Shown here piece by piece: positions 25,979 through 33,684 of a stretch of DNA of 64,000 nt. Position numbers and translations under genes: made by a program. The DNA lies in NCBI RefSeq assembly GCF_039521975.1, contig NZ_BAAACZ010000015.1, positions 43,824 through 107,823 on the forward strand, written 5' to 3'. Source of the DNA: Alkalibacillus silvisoli. GTDB lineage: Bacteria; Bacillota; Bacilli; Bacillales; Alkalibacillaceae. The notes under the pieces were generated by a model. That model saw only the letters and a program-made list of their open reading frames with translations. It did no database searches and was not told the DNA's origin. Within the stretch, counting starts at the first letter, position 1, and each line of letters starts with the position of its first letter.

Positions 25979-26664
25979 GATTCGGCTGCCGCCAATTCCT
26001 CGTCAATCATTTCTTGAATTTCATCATAGTCGAAAGGATCATCGATGACTTTATCATTCACCATAATCATGGGAGTAGCCTGGACGCCATACTCCTCGAT
26101 CACCTCATGGTCATCTTCAATCCGGTGCAGCATTTCCTCGTTAGCAATCGCGTTCTCAAGTTCTTCCTGGTCCACGTCCGACGCGTGTTCTTCGGCTATA
26201 TTCAAGAGCATATCTTGTGTAACTTGAGAGCCTTCCTGTCCTGCTTGTTGCATAAGCGCGTGATGGTAATTCCAGAATTGCTCAGGGGCTTCTTCATGAA
26301 CGGTCAGTGCAGCCAAGGAAGCCTGTAAGGATTCCTCACCGAACCCAATATAATTATAGAATGAAAAAGAAACATCTCCGTTATCAACGTAGTCATCATA
26401 AAGCTGGGGCACGATCTCGCTATCCCAATATAAGCAGCCCGGGCATTTATAATCTCCGAATTCTACAATTGAGACCGGTGCTGATTCATCTCCGGCCGTC
26501 GGAACATCCTCAATCGGTGGAGATCCTTCATCCGCTATCGTACTGCCACCACTATTAACGACGAACAATAATGCCCCCATGACAATGACAAGGGCAAGTG
26601 TAAGGATGACGAGCATTTTTGTAGGTGCTGTTTTTGATTGTGTTTTTCTTTTTGTATTCGCCAC
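25975..26664 (-). CDS. bdbD: BdbD/DsbA-type thiol oxidase
   Basis: The start is taken as the GTG at 26664 because AGAGGTG lies 8 bases ahead. A GTG at 26682 is possible. The 229-residue protein has an N-terminal membrane anchor (residues about 17-37) and a DsbA-like thioredoxin domain with FGDYKCPGCLYWD (C74, C77), an inserted helical part and the cis-Pro loop GVQATPMIMVNDKVI. It introduces disulfides in exported proteins together with BdbC. Confidence 0.92.
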   Translation of the reverse strand: MANTKRKTQSKTAPTKMLVILTLALVIVMGALLFVVNSGGSTIADEGSPPIEDVPTAGDESAPVSIVEFGDYKCPGCLYWDSEIVPQLYDDYVDNGDVSFSFYNYIGFGEESLQASLAALTVHEEAPEQFWNYHHALMQQAGQEGSQVTQDMLLNIAEEHASDVDQEELENAIANEEMLHRIEDDHEVIEEYGVQATPMIMVNDKVIDDPFDYDEIQEMIDEELAAAES

Positions 26665-26751
26665 TTCTTTCACCTCTGGCACATTTATAACACTGAACTG
26701 GGGCTAAAAAATACCATTAAAATCAGCCACCACCTGTCATACTATCGCCCC

Positions 26752-27519
26752 TCATCGAATCGACATGCCTACAAACCTTCGAGTGCCTACCCAGGCCATC
26801 AAAACCGTAAACAGGGCCATCCCCAACAAACTATACTCAACCGGCATATGACTGATTTCAGGTGTGAAAATGGCTCGAAAAGCCTCACTCACATAGAGGA
26901 GCGGATTGATTAAAACTAACACCTGCAACCAAGGAATAGCGCTTAGTTCTGGCCAAGGGAAAAAGGTCGCTCCCAAGAGTACCATGGGAATCAAAAAACC
27001 GGGAAATAGCGCCGGGATTTGCGGAGGTTTAACGATTGTACCCAAAAGAAGGCCGAGAGATGCCGAAGTGAGCCCGGCTAAAATCAAGATGGGCACAAAA
27101 TAGCCCACATTTTCAAAGGTAACACTTAAGTTTGCCCCCATAATCAGCCAAGCCAAGGGCAACACAATCAATCCTCCCAGCCAGGCCTCCAGAACCCCTA
27201 TCGTCATTTTGGAAAACGCTACATAGCGAGGGTGTAACGGGGCCAATAACCGATCTTCTATTTCACGGGTCGTTCCAAAATCCAGAGAAATGGGGATCGC
27301 AACGCTGTGAATACCGGACACCATCACACTCATGCCGAGAATACCGGCAAACATGAGCGTTGGGAATCCTTCCGGTACCTGACCAATCGTGGGCAAAATA
27401 AATCCGAAAAGCAGAATAAACATAAAGGGAAGCATTGCCACACGATAGGCAAATTCCCAAAAATCGCGAAACGTAACGAGAAGATCACGCTGTACCATAG
27501 CCCAAAAAGATGACATCAT
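26752..27519 (-). CDS. ABC-2 type exporter permease
   Basis: This 255-residue protein has six hydrophobic segments and the ABC-2 signature region (PLLYVSEAFRAIF; ATFFPWPEL). It resembles DrrB-type drug exporters. It overlaps the ATP-binding gene by 4 bp. No substrate can be read from the sequence. Confidence 0.88.
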   Translation of the reverse strand: MMSSFWAMVQRDLLVTFRDFWEFAYRVAMLPFMFILLFGFILPTIGQVPEGFPTLMFAGILGMSVMVSGIHSVAIPISLDFGTTREIEDRLLAPLHPRYVAFSKMTIGVLEAWLGGLIVLPLAWLIMGANLSVTFENVGYFVPILILAGLTSASLGLLLGTIVKPPQIPALFPGFLIPMVLLGATFFPWPELSAIPWLQVLVLINPLLYVSEAFRAIFTPEISHMPVEYSLLGMALFTVLMAWVGTRRFVGMSIR

Positions 27520-28472
27520 CGTTGTTCCAACCCCTTTCCGGTCAGATGGACAAACACATCATTGAGCGTACTTAAGTGCAGATTCATACTCAAGATGTTT
27601 ACGTCCTGGCTTCTCAACCACTTCACCAGTTCACCCAGGTCTGGTGTGGCATCTTTCATATAAAAACGCAAGGTTCCCATTTCAGCGGTCGCATCTTCAA
27701 CTTCAGGTAACGTTTTGGCTTCGGAAAGCAATTCATCTCTGACATCACCTGTACGAACGGAAACCACATTTTGCCCGGGCACCAATTTCTTGAGTTCTTC
27801 CGGTGTATTCAACGCTTTTAATTGGCCTTCATGAAGAATCGCGACCCGGTCACATAGTTGTTCTGGTTCCTCCATATAATGCGTCGTTAAAAAGATAGTG
27901 GTTCCTTGGGCATTCAGTTTCTTGATTTCCTCCCACAGCAGTACCCGGGATTGGGGGTCAAGACCTGTCGTCGGTTCATCCAGAAAGAGGATGTCTGGAT
28001 CATGCATCAAAGCTCGGGCAATCTTCAAACGTTGAGCCATGCCCCCTGAAAAATTGACTACTCGATCATCCGCCCGTTCGGTAAGATCCATTAAATCCAG
28101 AAAACGATCCGCTCGTTTAGCTGCCTCATCCGAAGGTAAATTAAAATAACGAGCATGAAACAAAAGGTTCTCCCGAGCGGTTAAACCCCGATCCAAATTG
28201 TTATGCTGAGTGACGATACTGATTCGCTTGCGCGTATCGGTGAGGTTTCCCCAAATCGATTTTTCAGCCAGAATGATCTCACCGCTTGTCGGACGTATTT
28301 GCGTGGTCAGCATCCCCATCGTTGTCGTCTTTCCCGCACCGTTAGGCCCCAAAAAGCCAAAAATCTCTCCACGGTTCACTTCGAAATTCACATCACGAAC
28401 GACATCAATTTGACTGTTTTTTGTTGAAAAAGTTTTACTTAAGTTCTCTACATTCAGGATCGTTTGAGTCAT
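27516..28472 (-). CDS. ABC exporter ATP-binding protein (DrrA-like)
   Basis: The ATG at 28472 follows AGAAGGAG by 6 bases and gives 318 residues. Walker A GPNGAGKTTT, Q-loop TQHNNLD, signature FSGGMAQRLK, Walker B ILFLDEPTTGLD and the switch His (TTHYME) are present. The C-terminal extension of about 90 residues is typical of DrrA-like exporters. It is coupled to the permease gene and the pair could export a toxic compound or lipid. Confidence 0.9.
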   Translation of the reverse strand: MTQTILNVENLSKTFSTKNSQIDVVRDVNFEVNRGEIFGFLGPNGAGKTTTMGMLTTQIRPTSGEIILAEKSIWGNLTDTRKRISIVTQHNNLDRGLTARENLLFHARYFNLPSDEAAKRADRFLDLMDLTERADDRVVNFSGGMAQRLKIARALMHDPDILFLDEPTTGLDPQSRVLLWEEIKKLNAQGTTIFLTTHYMEEPEQLCDRVAILHEGQLKALNTPEELKKLVPGQNVVSVRTGDVRDELLSEAKTLPEVEDATAEMGTLRFYMKDATPDLGELVKWLRSQDVNILSMNLHLSTLNDVFVHLTGKGLEQR

Positions 28473-28564
28473 ATCCATCTCCTTCTTACCTTTTGTATAC
28501 ATGATAAACTCAGTCATCACCCACTGTTCGATCAGTATGATGACTGAGCCATATTAAGTTATAT

Positions 28565-28891
28565 TTAGCTTGCCATCTGGCGACATTGTAATGCACACTG
28601 ACGGCATATCTCGGCACACTGTTGACATGCCTCATCATCAAATTTGGCGCATTCTTCAGCACACGCCTCACAAATAGAGGCACATACTTGGTGAAGTTCT
28701 GTACTGAACTCACTCTGCCGGGCCATGAACCGAGCAGTCAATACACAAATGTCGGCACAATCTCTCACCAGTTGGAGACACTCCGTTCTCTCTTGCACAT
28801 CCGGTGCATCCAGACATTCTGTATAGCACTTTTCACAGGCTGTTACACATTCACGGCACAACTCAATACACTTTTGAAGTTCTGTATTCAA
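28565..28891 (-). CDS. Four-helix-bundle copper-binding protein (DUF326), copy 2
   Basis: The 108-residue protein opens MNTELQKCIELCRECVTACE and has about 18 cysteines in i, i+3, i+4 spacing over four helices. It is homologous to the protein at 5936-6262 over its full length. Instead of the response-regulator box it has a MerR-type promoter at 28925-28956, so two differently regulated copper-storage-like proteins exist in one island. Confidence 0.88.
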   Translation of the reverse strand: MNTELQKCIELCRECVTACEKCYTECLDAPDVQERTECLQLVRDCADICVLTARFMARQSEFSTELHQVCASICEACAEECAKFDDEACQQCAEICRQCALQCRQMAS

Positions 28892-28924
28892 AATCGTTCA
28901 CCTCCCTTTAACCTGTTGCCTATT

Positions 28925-28956
28925 ATCATAAAGTCTGTTGTACTGTACAGGGTCAA
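28925..28956 (-). promoter_or_regulatory. MerR-type promoter of DUF326 copy 2
   Basis: On the minus strand TTGACC and TATGAT are separated by an overlong 20-bp spacer containing CTGT-N8-ACAG. Overlong spacers with a dyad mark MerR-family activated promoters. The same arrangement precedes merR at 29818-29849. Confidence 0.75.
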
Positions 28957-29013
28957 GGGCTTTGTCATTTATTAAACTAATACATTAGCAAGAAATTCTT
29001 ATTCAACATAAAA

Positions 29014-29045
29014 AGGACGCAATCCTTAATTAAAGGAAAGCGCCT
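29014..29045 (-). terminator. Terminator after thioredoxin-like copy 2
   Basis: The hairpin AGGCGC...GCGTCC on the minus strand is followed by TTTTTATG. It is a near copy of the one at 23681-23711. Confidence 0.75.
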
Positions 29046-29110
29046 GTGAAGCACCTTGCTGTAGATTAACAGCCGTAAATATACACAAATTGTTCCCCTG
29101 TTTCGGTGAA

Positions 29111-29383
29111 TTATTTACCTAGTATCTCTGCTTCTAAAGTATCGAAATTAACCCCATTATTGCTGCAGCAATCCGCTAATTTCCCGTCAATAGCAACCGC
29201 TGGGATCGATTGAACCCCATACTCTTTAGCTTTATCTTCACATTCGTTTGTGTCACATTTCTTATTCAAATCATACACAACAACTTCATGCTCACTGTAT
29301 TGCGTAAGGTCTTTGACTTGTTTTACAGTCCTTTCACAGATAGGGCAACCTGACGTAAATACTTCAACTAATTTTTCAGCCAT
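29111..29383 (-). CDS. Thioredoxin-fold protein with CPIC motif, copy 2
   Basis: The 90-residue product begins MAEKLVEVFTSGCPICERTV and has the same motifs as copy 1: CPIC, KCDTNECE, SIPAVAIDG and ADCCSNNG. It overlaps the 3' end of merR by 8 bp, so it is expressed from the MerR-type promoter. This suggests a thiol-redox or metal-binding role induced by a soft metal. The name of the family is not known to me. Confidence 0.85.
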   Translation of the reverse strand: MAEKLVEVFTSGCPICERTVKQVKDLTQYSEHEVVVYDLNKKCDTNECEDKAKEYGVQSIPAVAIDGKLADCCSNNGVNFDTLEAEILGK

Positions 29384-29795
29384 CTTCGATCTCTCCTTTA
29401 GATAGGTTTGTAATGATTGGACATTGGTCTTTCGGGACACCTGAACCTGGACATTTTGCTGCTAATTCTTCTAATAATGATTTCATCTGTATAAACTCGT
29501 GTATTTTTGAATCAATTTCTTGGATTTTATTATTCGCAAATTGATACATTTCCTCTGATTGAAAGTTTTCGTTATTAGAAGCACATAGCAACTTTTTAAT
29601 TTCCTCTAGAGTAAATCCGATATCTTGGGCGCGTTTAATAAATTGAATGTCTTGAATCACCTCTTTCGGAAACATTCTGTAACCAGATTCTGTCCGAGGA
29701 GGTTCAGAGATAAGTCCACGTTTTTCATAATATCTCACTGTCTCAATATTAACGTTAGAGCCTTTTGCTATTTGACTTATCGTTAGACCATTCAT
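29376..29795 (-). CDS. merR: MerR-family metal-responsive regulator
   Basis: The ATG at 29795 follows GAGGAGGG. The 139-residue protein has the MerR winged helix (TISQIAKGSNVNIETVRYYE), a dimerisation helix and three cysteines at 71, 115 and 125 (KLLCASNN; KCPGSGVPKDQC), the pattern of Hg(II)-sensing MerR proteins. Its own promoter has an overlong 20-bp spacer with a dyad, so it activates itself and the following thioredoxin-like gene. It may also activate the DUF326 gene at 28891, which has the same dyad. Mercury is likely, but another thiophilic metal cannot be excluded. Confidence 0.85.
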   Translation of the reverse strand: MNGLTISQIAKGSNVNIETVRYYEKRGLISEPPRTESGYRMFPKEVIQDIQFIKRAQDIGFTLEEIKKLLCASNNENFQSEEMYQFANNKIQEIDSKIHEFIQMKSLLEELAAKCPGSGVPKDQCPIITNLSKGEIEDG

Positions 29796-29817
29796 GTCCT
29801 TTCCCTCCTCAGTTATT

Positions 29818-29849
29818 ATTATAGAGTCTGTACCCAACTACAGGGTCAA
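29818..29849 (-). promoter_or_regulatory. MerR-type promoter of merR operon
   Basis: On the minus strand TTGACC (29844-29849), a 20-bp spacer with CTGTAGTTGGGTACAG, and TATAAT (29818-29823). The dyad CTGT-N8-ACAG is at the same place as in the promoter at 28925. Confidence 0.8.
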
Positions 29850-29939
29850 GAGCTTTTTAAAAAAAGAATGATTCAATTCATACGCATGATAATTCTTTAA
29901 CAGATAGTAAGTAGTGTTCATATAAATTTCATGAACTTA

Positions 29940-30353
29940 TCATGTCGTTTTCGCAAATTGTTGTATACGGTGGCCGATTTCATCCCGTACTCGTTGAAAT
30001 ACACGCCACTTCTCTTCCTCTGATCCTTCAGCTTTCGCCGGATCATCAAATCCCCAATGTTCACGGCGTATATGCGACGGTGTCATCGGACAACGATCCG
30101 CCGCATCACCACAAAGCGTCACAATCATATCAACGTCATTCCATAAGTTCGTATCAATAACGTCTGATGTTTGATTAGAAATATCAATATTGACTTCGTC
30201 CATGGCTTTGATTGCATTTGCATTTAAACCATGAGCTTCGACACCTGCACTGTACACATGCCATTCCTTACCTAAATAATGTTTGGCCCCTTCGGCCATT
30301 TGGCTGCGGCATGAGTTCCCTGTACAAATAAAATAGATCGTTTTTTTCGACAT
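29940..30353 (-). CDS. arsC: Thioredoxin-coupled arsenate reductase
   Basis: This 137-residue protein of the low-molecular-weight phosphatase type has the P-loop CTGNSCRS (C10, C15) and the redox pair C81 and C88 (TLCGDAADRCP), the three-cysteine relay of Bacillus/Staphylococcus ArsC. It reduces arsenate to arsenite for export by ArsB, whose gene lies 20 bp upstream. It is the last gene of the ars operon. Confidence 0.95.
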   Translation of the reverse strand: MSKKTIYFICTGNSCRSQMAEGAKHYLGKEWHVYSAGVEAHGLNANAIKAMDEVNIDISNQTSDVIDTNLWNDVDMIVTLCGDAADRCPMTPSHIRREHWGFDDPAKAEGSEEEKWRVFQRVRDEIGHRIQQFAKTT

Positions 30354-30373
30354 GATGGGTTCACTCCTTTTCT

Positions 30374-31672
30374 TTAACTAATGATCATTAACCAGAGATA
30401 GAGGCCGAGTAAGGTGATAAATAAGACGGGTAATGTAATGACAATGCCTGTCTTAAAGTACGTCCACCAGGAAATTTTTACACCCTTTTGAGTAAGGACG
30501 TGTAGCCACAATAATGTTGCTAACGAACCAATCGGGGTAATTTTTGGCCCCAAGTCTGAACCGACCACATTTGCATAAACCATTGCTTCTTTCATCAATC
30601 CCGTTGCAGCTGTCGTATCAATCGCTATGGCATTGATCATGACCGTTGGCATATTGTTCATGATCGAAGACAGAATAGCTGCTAAAAAGCCCATACCGTT
30701 GGTTGCCGCAAAAACGCCTTGCTCGGCAACATATTCAAGTCCTGAAGCTAGAACATCCGTTAAGCCAACATTTTGCAGACCAAACACGACGACATACATC
30801 CCAACCGAGAAAAAGACAATGTTCCATGGCGCACCTTTTATCACTGATCGTGTTGCAACAGCAGGGCTTTTGCTAGCAATCGCTAAGAAAATAAGTGCGA
30901 TGATCCCGGCAACAATGGATACAGGAATATGTAGGAACTCACTAACGAGATATCCAATTAATAATACTGCTAAAACAAACCACGAGATCCGAAACATTTT
31001 TTCATCTTTAATGGCTGTTACAGGCTTTTCCAGTTTTTCATAATCGTATCGTTTTGGAATGCTCTTTCTAAAGTATAGATACAAAACAAGAATACTGGCC
31101 ACTAATGAAAAGAAGTTAGGAACAATCATCCGTGTTGCATATTCAATAAATCCAATCCCAAAAAAGTCCGCCGAAACAATGTTGACTAAGTTACTCACAA
31201 TCAACGGTAGCGAGGTGGCATCGGCAATAAATCCACTCGCAATAATAAATGGAAACACCATCGTTTCGTTAAAGTTCAAAGAACGTACCATCGCCAAAAC
31301 AATAGGCGTTAGAATTAAAGCCGCACCGTCATTGGCGAAAAATGCAGCGACGATGGAACCTAAGATACAGACATATACAAACATGAGCACGGCATTTCCT
31401 TTGGCCGCACGCGTCATATGGAGGGCCGACCATTCGAAAAAGCCTATCTCATCCAAAATTAAAGAAATAATAATAACGGCAACAAACGTTAAGGTCGCAT
31501 TCCAAACAATGCTTGTAACTTCAATGACATCGCCAAAAGAAACAACACCGAGAAGTAATGCGACAATGGCACCACCACAGGCAGACCAACCAATATCAAG
31601 GTTTTTAGGCTGCCAGATGACCAAAACGAGCGTAATGATAAATATAGCAGATGCTAAAATGATTGAAATCAA
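30374..31672 (-). CDS. arsB: ArsB arsenite efflux transporter
   Basis: This 432-residue, about 12-helix protein of the ArsB/NhaD family, the type found in staphylococcal and enterobacterial plasmids, differs from the Acr3 type. Typical segments include FFANDGAALILTPIV, ASGFIADATSLPLIVSNLVN and SDLGPKITPIGSLATLLW. It pumps arsenite and antimonite out. It is intact, unlike the Acr3-type pseudogene at 20847. Confidence 0.95.
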   Translation of the reverse strand: MISIILASAIFIITLVLVIWQPKNLDIGWSACGGAIVALLLGVVSFGDVIEVTSIVWNATLTFVAVIIISLILDEIGFFEWSALHMTRAAKGNAVLMFVYVCILGSIVAAFFANDGAALILTPIVLAMVRSLNFNETMVFPFIIASGFIADATSLPLIVSNLVNIVSADFFGIGFIEYATRMIVPNFFSLVASILVLYLYFRKSIPKRYDYEKLEKPVTAIKDEKMFRISWFVLAVLLIGYLVSEFLHIPVSIVAGIIALIFLAIASKSPAVATRSVIKGAPWNIVFFSVGMYVVVFGLQNVGLTDVLASGLEYVAEQGVFAATNGMGFLAAILSSIMNNMPTVMINAIAIDTTAATGLMKEAMVYANVVGSDLGPKITPIGSLATLLWLHVLTQKGVKISWWTYFKTGIVITLPVLFITLLGLYLWLMIIS

Positions 31673-31786
31673 CGTATGCGTTCTCCCTTACTATATCAAG
31701 TGTTTCTTTCTCTAAGAGTATGGTATATACCCTATTAAAGGCAGCCAGTGGCCGCCTTCATGATTACATAAAAGTTGCATGGGAAA

Positions 31787-32185
31787 TTAACCTGCGCAAC
31801 ATGTATCTTCAGTTTCTACTACGTCATCCTTTGTATAAAAATATTCCCACTCGTTACCATCAGGATCCGTAACCCAAAACTTATCTTGGAGAGCGTAGCA
31901 ACATGTTGTATCCATTTCTTCTCGAGCAAAGAACCCAACTTTTTCAAGCCTTTCTTTATGTTGGGTCACTTCATCTTTGCTTTCCAACTGTACGCCTAAA
32001 TGGTTAATCTGATTTCCTTCCACTTGTTCTTTCGGTGTTAATATTAAGTTCAAATTTGGATCAACCGTTAGGAACTTAATATAATCGTGCTTTTCCTTTG
32101 CAGGCGTAGCGCCGAGCATATTTTCATAAAAGGCTTTACTCTTCTCTAAATCTTTCACGTTTAACCCGATGTGCACGTTGGTCAT
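31787..32185 (-). CDS. arsI: ArsI-type C-As lyase / CadI family metalloenzyme
   Basis: The 132-residue vicinal-oxygen-chelate fold has putative Fe ligands H5, H62 and E114, the vicinal cysteines C95-C96 (DTTCCYALQDKFWVTDPDG) and a C-terminal CCAG. This is the pattern of ArsI, which cleaves the carbon-arsenic bond of trivalent organoarsenicals such as MAs(III). It lies between arsR and arsB on the same strand, as in other Bacillus ars operons. Confidence 0.92.
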   Translation of the reverse strand: MTNVHIGLNVKDLEKSKAFYENMLGATPAKEKHDYIKFLTVDPNLNLILTPKEQVEGNQINHLGVQLESKDEVTQHKERLEKVGFFAREEMDTTCCYALQDKFWVTDPDGNEWEYFYTKDDVVETEDTCCAG

Positions 32186-32239
32186 ACATACATCTCCTAT
32201 ATCATCAATTTTTTTTGATTTATTGGATTCAAAAAGTTA

Positions 32240-32575
32240 CTAACACTTATTGAATCCAGGTTTAAACACACAACATAATTCATCTGAGAGTACCCGATCC
32301 ATTTCCAATTCGTTAATCTCATAAAAACTCCATGTACCTTTGGTTTCTCTCGCTAAAAGGTTAGCATCCATTAGTATTTTTAGATGGTATGACAGCTTAG
32401 ACTGACTCATATCTAACTCTTCCTCAAGGTCACAGACACAAGTTTTTCCTCTTCTACTCAACAGATGAAGTAAATGCAATCGTTTTTTATCTGCTAAGGC
32501 CTTAAACGTATGTTCATACTTCTCTAAAGTATTAACGGAGAGTTCATCAACGGGTGATACTACCTTCAAAATCAT
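32240..32575 (-). CDS. arsR: ArsR arsenic-responsive repressor
   Basis: The 111-residue winged-helix repressor has the As(III)-binding motif TCVCDL (C46, C48) in the DNA-binding helix, a recognition helix (MSQSKLSYHLKIL) and a C-terminal CC...C tail. The ATG at 32575 follows GGAAGGAG. It is first in the operon arsR-arsI-arsB-arsC and has two operator-like palindromes upstream. Confidence 0.95.
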   Translation of the reverse strand: MILKVVSPVDELSVNTLEKYEHTFKALADKKRLHLLHLLSRRGKTCVCDLEEELDMSQSKLSYHLKILMDANLLARETKGTWSFYEINELEMDRVLSDELCCVFKPGFNKC

Positions 32576-32586
32576 CCACTCCTTCC

Positions 32587-32602
32587 ATCAAATATTATTG
32601 AT
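32587..32602. promoter_or_regulatory. ArsR operator 1
   Basis: ATCAAATATTATTGAT is an ATCAA-N6-TTGAT palindrome 12 bp before the arsR start codon, downstream of the likely -10. Confidence 0.75.
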
Positions 32603-32609
32603 TAATGGA

Positions 32610-32650
32610 ATAGTACCATAAGTGCTGACAATAAATCAAGTTAATTTGAT
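32610..32650 (-). promoter_or_regulatory. ars promoter with ArsR operator 2
   Basis: ATCAAGTTAATTTGAT (32635-32650) is a second ATCAA-N6-TTGAT palindrome. It overlaps the minus-strand -35 TTGATT, which is 18 bp from TACTAT. Confidence 0.75.
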
Positions 32651-32945
32651 ATATCTCTTTTCTTCAACAATCGTGTAGCGAGATATTTCTATTTAGCAAA
32701 TGCCCGATTGCGGTTTCAGTATAGAAATTTATAGTAAATAAACTTTTACCCAGTAAAGAACTAAATTATCAATAAACATTAGCGGCACAAATTTGGCACC
32801 ACAACATTCGAAACTGGATCATTTTTTGGCACAATACCATTTTTATTGATTTTAAAAGGTCCAAAATTATCCCTTTATATCAAGGGTTAATGCTCCTTTT
32901 ATAGTGATACGGTAAAATGATCAAAAACGATTTTAAACCCCTTCC
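32651..32945. other. Gap between ars operon and tRNA cluster
   Basis: No gene is seen. Three GGCAC(A/C) repeats at 32784-32833 resemble the end of an insertion element but no inverted partner was found. The stretch contains the boundary between island and core. Confidence 0.45.
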
Positions 32946-32993
32946 CATCAATGGTAAGGATGAGGTCACCGGTTCAAGCCCGGTAGGAAGCTT
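32946..32993 (+). pseudogene. 3' half of tRNA-Thr(GGT)
   Basis: From the anticodon loop (ATGGTAAGG, anticodon GGT) through the variable loop, T arm (CCGGTTCAAGCCCGG) and acceptor strand (AGGAAGC) this is a tRNA-Thr. The 5' half with D arm is absent and replaced by unrelated AT-rich sequence. It stands at the head of the tRNA cluster, at the join to the metal island. Confidence 0.8.
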
Positions 32994-33010
32994 TGTGATC
33001 GAAATTATAC

Positions 33011-33082
33011 GGCCCATTGGTCAAGTGGTTAAGACACCGCCCTTTCACGGCGGTAACAGGGGTTCGAACCCCCTATGGGTCA
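33011..33082 (+). tRNA. tRNA-Glu(TTC)
   Basis: The cloverleaf is complete with acceptor GGCCCAT/ATGGGTC, anticodon TTC in CCCTTTCACGG and T arm GGGGTTCGAACCCCC. CCA is not encoded. Confidence 0.95.
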
Positions 33083-33112
33083 TTTTACATAATACTGCAC
33101 GACATGTGCTTT

Positions 33113-33188
33113 GGAGGATTAGCTCAGCTGGGAGAGCACTTGCCTTACAAGCAAGGGGTCGGTGGTTCGAGCCCGCCATCCTCCACCA
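33113..33188 (+). tRNA. tRNA-Val(TAC)
   Basis: Acceptor GGAGGAT/ATCCTCC, anticodon TAC in TTGCCTTACAAGCAA, and encoded CCA. Confidence 0.95.
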
Positions 33189-33200
33189 TTTCAGTACAGT

Positions 33201-33277
33201 GCCGACCTAGCTCAATCTGGCAGAGCAACTGACTTGTAATCAGTAGGTTGGGGGTTCGAGTCCCTCGGTCGGCACCA
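33201..33277 (+). tRNA. tRNA-Thr(TGT)
   Basis: Acceptor GCCGACC/GGTCGGC, anticodon TGT in CTGACTTGTAATCAG, and encoded CCA. Confidence 0.95.
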
Positions 33278-33282
33278 TATAT

Positions 33283-33368
33283 GGAGGGGTAGCGAAGTTG
33301 GCCAAACGCGGCGGACTGTAAATCCGCTCCCTTTGGGTTCGGCGGTTCGAATCCGTCCCCCTCCACCA
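33283..33368 (+). tRNA. tRNA-Tyr(GTA)
   Basis: A class II tRNA with long variable arm. Acceptor GGAGGGG/CCCCTCC, anticodon GTA in GGACTGTAAATCC, and encoded CCA. Confidence 0.95.
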
Positions 33369-33371
33369 TTT

Positions 33372-33446
33372 TGGGCCATAGCCAAGCGGTAAGGCAACGG
33401 GTTTTGGTCTCGTGATTCCCAGGTTCGAATCCTGGTGGCCCAGCCA
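33372..33446 (+). tRNA. tRNA-Gln(TTG)
   Basis: Acceptor TGGGCCA/TGGCCCA, anticodon TTG in GGGTTTTGGTCTCG, and encoded CCA. Confidence 0.95.
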
Positions 33447-33462
33447 TTTATATTTTTAATGT

Positions 33463-33538
33463 GAGCCATTAGCTCAGTTGGTAGAGCATCTGACTTTTAA
33501 TCAGAGGGTCGGAGGTTCGAATCCTCCATGGCTCACCA
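33463..33538 (+). tRNA. tRNA-Lys(TTT)
   Basis: Acceptor GAGCCAT/ATGGCTC, anticodon TTT in CTGACTTTTAATCAG, and encoded CCA. Confidence 0.95.
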
Positions 33539-33560
33539 CTTATACATAGTAAGTAAGTCA

Positions 33561-33636
33561 GGGGCCTTAGCTCAGCTGGGAGAGCGCCTGCTTTGCACGC
33601 AGGAGGTCAGCGGTTCGATCCCGCTAGGCTCCACCA
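33561..33636 (+). tRNA. tRNA-Ala(TGC)
   Basis: Acceptor GGGGCCT/AGGCTCC, anticodon TGC in CTGCTTTGCACGCAG, and encoded CCA. It is the last tRNA of the cluster. Confidence 0.95.
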
Positions 33637-33648
33637 TATATTTGATTT

Positions 33649-33684
33649 AAAGTTGTTTCCTGTTATGGGGAGCAACTTTTTTTA
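33649..33684 (+). terminator. Terminator of tRNA cluster
   Basis: Stem AAAGTTG/CAACTTT with inner pairing TTTCC/GGGGA, then a run of Ts. Confidence 0.85.

Noticed and set aside
30627..31715. Long plus-strand frames opposite arsB
   Set aside because: They are antisense shadows of the hydrophobic arsB gene, with no ribosome-binding sites and no homology.
32784..32840. GGCACA/GGCACC repeats as an insertion-element end
   Set aside because: Three short repeats are suggestive but no inverted partner, transposase or target duplication was found nearby.
33145..33469. Reading frames across the tRNA cluster
   Set aside because: These are the well-known false proteins (GLEPPTP, GFEPGN-like) produced by translating tRNA genes.
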